A DNA stretch of 16,124 nucleotides, taken from the NCBI GenBank assembly GCA_964599885.1, contig CAZRHH010000075.1:1-16124 (forward strand), in the 5' to 3' direction. The position numbers and the translations under genes are program-made. Under the pieces are notes generated by a model that was not told the DNA's origin, did no database searches, and worked only from the letters and a program-made list of their open reading frames with translations. Shown piece after piece: positions 13,893 to 16,124 of this stretch (its first letter is position 1; each line of letters starts with the position of its first letter). The DNA is from CAZRHH01 sp964599885 (GTDB lineage Bacteria; Chloroflexota; Dehalococcoidia; DSTF01; JACRBR01).

Positions 13893-14060
13893 GTAGCTGC
13901 GGAGCTTTAGCTCCGCCGGACGCACACCACAAGGAAGCGCACCATACGGCCACCAACCGGACGTAGCTGCGGAGCTTCAGCTCCGCCGGACGCACATCAT
14001 GAGGAAGCCCGTCATCGACAGACGAATTCTCGACGCAGGTGCGGAGCTTTAGCCCCGCAA
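13893..14060 (+). repeat. Three GCGGAGCT-type hairpin repeats
   Basis: Copy 1 (13893-13938) and copy 2 (13963-14008) share about 45 bp beginning GTAGCTGCGGAGCTT; copy 3 (14038-14060) is shorter. The core is GCGGAGCT-TT-AGCTCCGC in copy 1, with TC in the loop in copy 2 and AGCCCCGC in the right arm in copy 3. No gene is visible between 13794 and 14193. Confidence 0.85.
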
Positions 14061-14100
14061 ACGCGTACTACGCGCCGATCCACCCTTCCGCTCCCGTCAA

Positions 14101-14168
14101 CCCATCTGTGTCCATCTGTGGTTCCCTAAGAATTCTCGTCTGTGTCCACTGCGAAATCTGTGGATAAG
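14101..14168 (+). repeat. CATCTGTG-rich repeat upstream of serS
   Basis: CATCTGTGTCCATCTGTGG is followed by CTGTGTCC and ATCTGTGGATAAG. It resembles a dispersed spacer repeat and ends 13 bp before the serS -10 hexamer. Confidence 0.55.
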
Positions 14169-14181
14169 AAAAACCAGCGGC

Positions 14182-14187
14182 TAGAAT
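14182..14187 (+). promoter_or_regulatory. -10-like TAGAAT, leaderless start of serS
   Basis: TAGAAT (5 of 6), 6 nt, ATG 14194. There is no Shine-Dalgarno and no room for a leader, which argues against a T-box. Confidence 0.55.
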
Positions 14188-14193
14188 GCGCGC

Positions 14194-15468
14194 ATGCTCA
14201 GCCTCCAATTCATCCGCGAGCACCCCGACATCGTCCGAAAAGCGCTCGCCGACCGCCAGACGCCCGGCCCGCTCGACGAGATCCTCGCGCTCGACGAACA
14301 GCGCCGCGCGCTTCTCGCCGAAACGGAGCTCCTTCGCGCTGAACAGAACGCCGCCGGCAAGAAGATCGCCGCCGCCAAAGACGCCGCCGAGCGCCGGCGC
14401 ATGATCGACGAGATGAAGTCCGTCTCCGACCGTGTCGCCGAACTCGCGCCCCAACTGCGCGACGTAGAAGAGCGCCTCGACACGCTCGCGCACGAGATCC
14501 CCAACATCCCCGCGCCGGAGACGCCGTACGGCGCCAGCGAAGACGACAACACCATCCGCTCGCAGCACGGCGAGGAGTACACCGACGACTGGCGCAAACC
14601 ACACTGGGAGCTCGGCGAAACGCTCGGCATCATCGACTTCGAGCGCGGCGTGAAGCTCTCCGGCAGCCGCTTCTACGTGCTCAGCGGCGCCGGCGCCCGC
14701 CTGCAACGCGCGCTCATCGCCTTCATGCTCGAACTGCACATCGACAAACACGGCTACACCGAGAAGTACCTGCCGGTAATGGTCAAGGAAGAGACGATGC
14801 TGCACTCCGGCCAGTTGCCGAAGTTCCGCGACAACCTCTACCGCGACGCCGAAGAAGACTACTGGTTTGTTCCCACGGCCGAAGTCCCGCTAACGAACCT
14901 CCACGGCGACGAGATTCTCGAAGCCGGCGTGTTGCCGCTGCACTACACCGCCTACACGCCGTGCTTCCGCCGCGAGAAGATGAGCGCCGGCCGCGACGTC
15001 CGCGGCATCAAGCGCGGCCATCAGTTCGACAAGGTCGAGATCTACAAGTTCTGCGAGCCCGAGCGCTCCGGCGAAGAACTCGAAGCGATGCTCGATGACG
15101 CGCTCGATGTCTGCCGCGAACTCGGCCTCGCCTACCGCGTACTCGAGATCTGCACCGGCGACCTCGGCTTCAACGCCGCCCGCACCTACGACATCGATAC
15201 GTGGTCGCCAGCCGTCGGCGAGTGGCTGGAGATCAGCTCCGTCAGCAACTGCACCGACTTCCAGGCGCGCCGCGCGAACATCCGCTTCCGCCGCGAACCC
15301 GGCGCCAAACCGGAGTTCCCGCACACGCTCAACGGCTCCGGCCTCGCGCTCCCTCGTACGATGATCGCGATCATGGAGAACTACCAGCAGCCCGACGGCT
15401 CAATCGAGATCCCCGAGCCCCTCCGCCGCTTCATGAACGGCATGACCCACATCCGCCCCCAACCCTGA
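14194..15468 (+). CDS. serS: Seryl-tRNA synthetase
   Basis: A full-length class II enzyme of 424 residues that charges tRNA-Ser (and tRNA-Sec where present) with serine. The N-terminal domain opens LSLQFIREHPDIVRKAL and forms the long antiparallel coiled-coil arm (about 30-100, rich in Glu/Arg/Ala) that grips the tRNA long variable arm. The catalytic core has TAEVPLTN (228-235), motif 2 starting at Phe258 (FRREKMSAGRDVRG...HQFDKVE), and motif 3 starting at Asn380 (NGSGLALPRTMIAIMENYQ). Catalytic motifs are intact. ATG 14194 gives the standard N-terminus and is preceded by TAGAAT at 6 nt, suggesting a leaderless mRNA. Tandem composite hairpin repeats follow directly after the stop. Confidence 0.98.
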   Translation: MLSLQFIREHPDIVRKALADRQTPGPLDEILALDEQRRALLAETELLRAEQNAAGKKIAAAKDAAERRRMIDEMKSVSDRVAELAPQLRDVEERLDTLAHEIPNIPAPETPYGASEDDNTIRSQHGEEYTDDWRKPHWELGETLGIIDFERGVKLSGSRFYVLSGAGARLQRALIAFMLELHIDKHGYTEKYLPVMVKEETMLHSGQLPKFRDNLYRDAEEDYWFVPTAEVPLTNLHGDEILEAGVLPLHYTAYTPCFRREKMSAGRDVRGIKRGHQFDKVEIYKFCEPERSGEELEAMLDDALDVCRELGLAYRVLEICTGDLGFNAARTYDIDTWSPAVGEWLEISSVSNCTDFQARRANIRFRREPGAKPEFPHTLNGSGLALPRTMIAIMENYQQPDGSIEIPEPLRRFMNGMTHIRPQP

Positions 15469-15485
15469 TACCACGTCGCCACCCA

Positions 15486-15738
15486 CGGTAGGGGCCCCGC
15501 CTGCCGGGCCCCGGTCGAAACGCGCACACGCTCCACTCGACAACCGGCTTCGCGCCCGTGGCGGCACAGCTTGCTGTGCCGATCGTGGCGCGGGTTGGCG
15601 CGCTGCAACCACGATGTACTTTCCCTGCACACTGGTTAGGGGCCCCGCTTGCCGGGCCCCGGCCGAAACGCGCATATGCCCCATTCGACAACCGGCTTCG
15701 CGCCCGTGGCGGCACAGCTTGCTGTGCCGATCGTCGTG
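15486..15738 (+). repeat. Composite A-B hairpin repeat, two tandem units
   Basis: Unit 1 has A at 15491-15512 and B at 15562-15581; unit 2 has A at 15639-15660 and B at 15710-15729. A-to-B spacing is 71 bp in both units, and the unit period is 148 bp. The linker between A and B is nearly identical (it includes TCGACAACCGGCTTCGCGCC). B arms are CGGCACAGC/GCTGTGCCG, differing from the 2.3-kb copies by a T-A to C-G pair swap. This and the next repeat fill most of the 15469-15885 gap. Confidence 0.9.
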
Positions 15739-15768
15739 ACAGGCCAACATAAACTTCCCAGTTACGAA

Positions 15769-15818
15769 AACCTCTGCGTCCCTCTCTGCGCGCTTTGCGT
15801 CTCTGCGGTGAACCGCCC
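15769..15818 (+). repeat. CTTTGCGTCTCTGCGGTGAAC repeat upstream of the last gene
   Basis: A diverged copy of the family at 10671-10855 and 12582, again in plus orientation and again just upstream of a plus-strand gene start. Confidence 0.8.
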
Positions 15819-15852
15819 CGCGCGCGTCAATTTGGGCTCAACAAGCATCCAT

Positions 15853-15858
15853 TACAAT
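15853..15858 (+). promoter_or_regulatory. -10-like TACAAT upstream of the exported protein gene
   Basis: TACAAT (5 of 6) would give a leader of about 20 nt, with Shine-Dalgarno AAGGA at 15874-15878, 7 nt before TTG 15886. Confidence 0.5.
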
Positions 15859-15885
15859 TAGCTCGCCTCGCAGAAGGAAATAGCA

Positions 15886-16124
15886 TTGCTCATCCGCAGC
15901 CTCCTCGTGCTGTTTGCGCTCGCTTGCGTCGTGTTCGGTGCCGTGCCAGCCGCCCGTGCGCAGAATCCGCCGCCGCGGGTCGATGCTGCCGCTGAAGTCG
16001 CCGTCGCTCAACAGGGCGAGGCGCGCGTCATCGTCGAACTCGCCGAAGCGCCGCTCAGGTCTGCCGAAGTGGGCGACCGCGCCGCGCTGCGGGCGCGCCT
16101 GCGCGGCGCCGCCGACCGAGTGCT
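15886..16124 (+). CDS. Exported protein, N-terminal part only (possibly subtilisin-type protease)
   Basis: The frame starts at TTG 15886 (AAGGA 7 nt upstream) and stays open to the window edge, giving about 79 residues. It begins with a signal peptide: LLIRS, a hydrophobic core LLVLFALACVVFGAV, and cleavage likely after ARA (about residue 25), before QNPPPRVD. The mature start then has a strand-like EARVIVELAEAPL followed by a helical Arg/Ala-rich segment. RVIVEL followed by a helix resembles the opening of the I9 propeptide of secreted S8 subtilases, but that rests on a very short stretch and the catalytic domain is outside the window. The CDS and export are well supported; the product is a guess. 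Confidence 0.7.
   Translation, partial: MLIRSLLVLFALACVVFGAVPAARAQNPPPRVDAAAEVAVAQQGEARVIVELAEAPLRSAEVGDRAALRARLRGAADRV

Noticed and set aside
13794..14193. T-box riboswitch upstream of serS
   Set aside because: No T-box consensus or terminator/antiterminator pair is seen, and TAGAAT 6 nt before the ATG leaves no leader.

Overview
The window is about 16.1 kb of GC-rich bacterial chromosome. It is gene-dense and mixes housekeeping genes (seryl-tRNA synthetase, the PLP-synthase glutaminase PdxT, glutamate dehydrogenase, an M16 peptidase, a plastid-Ycf45/SpoIIIAA-like ATPase) with small proteins of unknown function. Gene content and the intergenic repeat style suggest Chloroflexota, perhaps a Dehalococcoidia-like lineage. 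This is an inference from gene families; no rRNA or other phylogenetic marker is present. I see no phage, transposase, CRISPR array or tRNA.

Layout. 1-2143 (minus): a Ycf45/SpoIIIAA-like ATPase cut by the left edge, with a GNAT acetyltransferase just upstream of it. 2144-2497: repeat-filled spacer. 2498-4129: an alpha/beta hydrolase (minus) divergent from a TetR regulator (plus), with palindromes between them. 4126-5785 (minus): tandem paralogous secreted proteins, each built of two repeats. 5863-6501 (minus): PdxT. 6643-8371 (plus): a small ABM-like protein and glutamate dehydrogenase. 8591-10430 (minus): an unknown protein, a two-helix membrane protein and a membrane diguanylate cyclase. 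10915-12192 (plus): an M16 peptidase. 12197-12535 (minus): a PH-like small protein. 12630-13139 (plus): a Nudix hydrolase, followed by the C-terminal remnant of a short-chain dehydrogenase. 14194-15468 (plus): SerS. 15886 to the right edge: the start of an exported protein, possibly a subtilisin-type protease.

Two genome-wide habits stand out. First, initiation: seven genes have a TANNNT (-10-like) hexamer exactly 6-7 nt before an ATG and no Shine-Dalgarno, which is the signature of leaderless mRNAs. Most other genes show a Shine-Dalgarno, several of them with TTG starts. Second, spacers: almost every intergenic gap holds copies of short dispersed repeats. These include a composite two-hairpin element, GCGGAGCT hairpins, a TTTGCGTCTTTGCGGTGAAC family, CTTCCCG heptamer arrays and a 12-bp CT/GA hairpin. 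The recognisable copies of the multi-copy families all lie in the same orientation whatever the strand of the neighbouring genes.

No single exotic defence or biosynthetic system is evident. The best candidates for something undescribed are the composite A-B repeat, the tandem secreted double-domain family and the leaderless promoter pattern.
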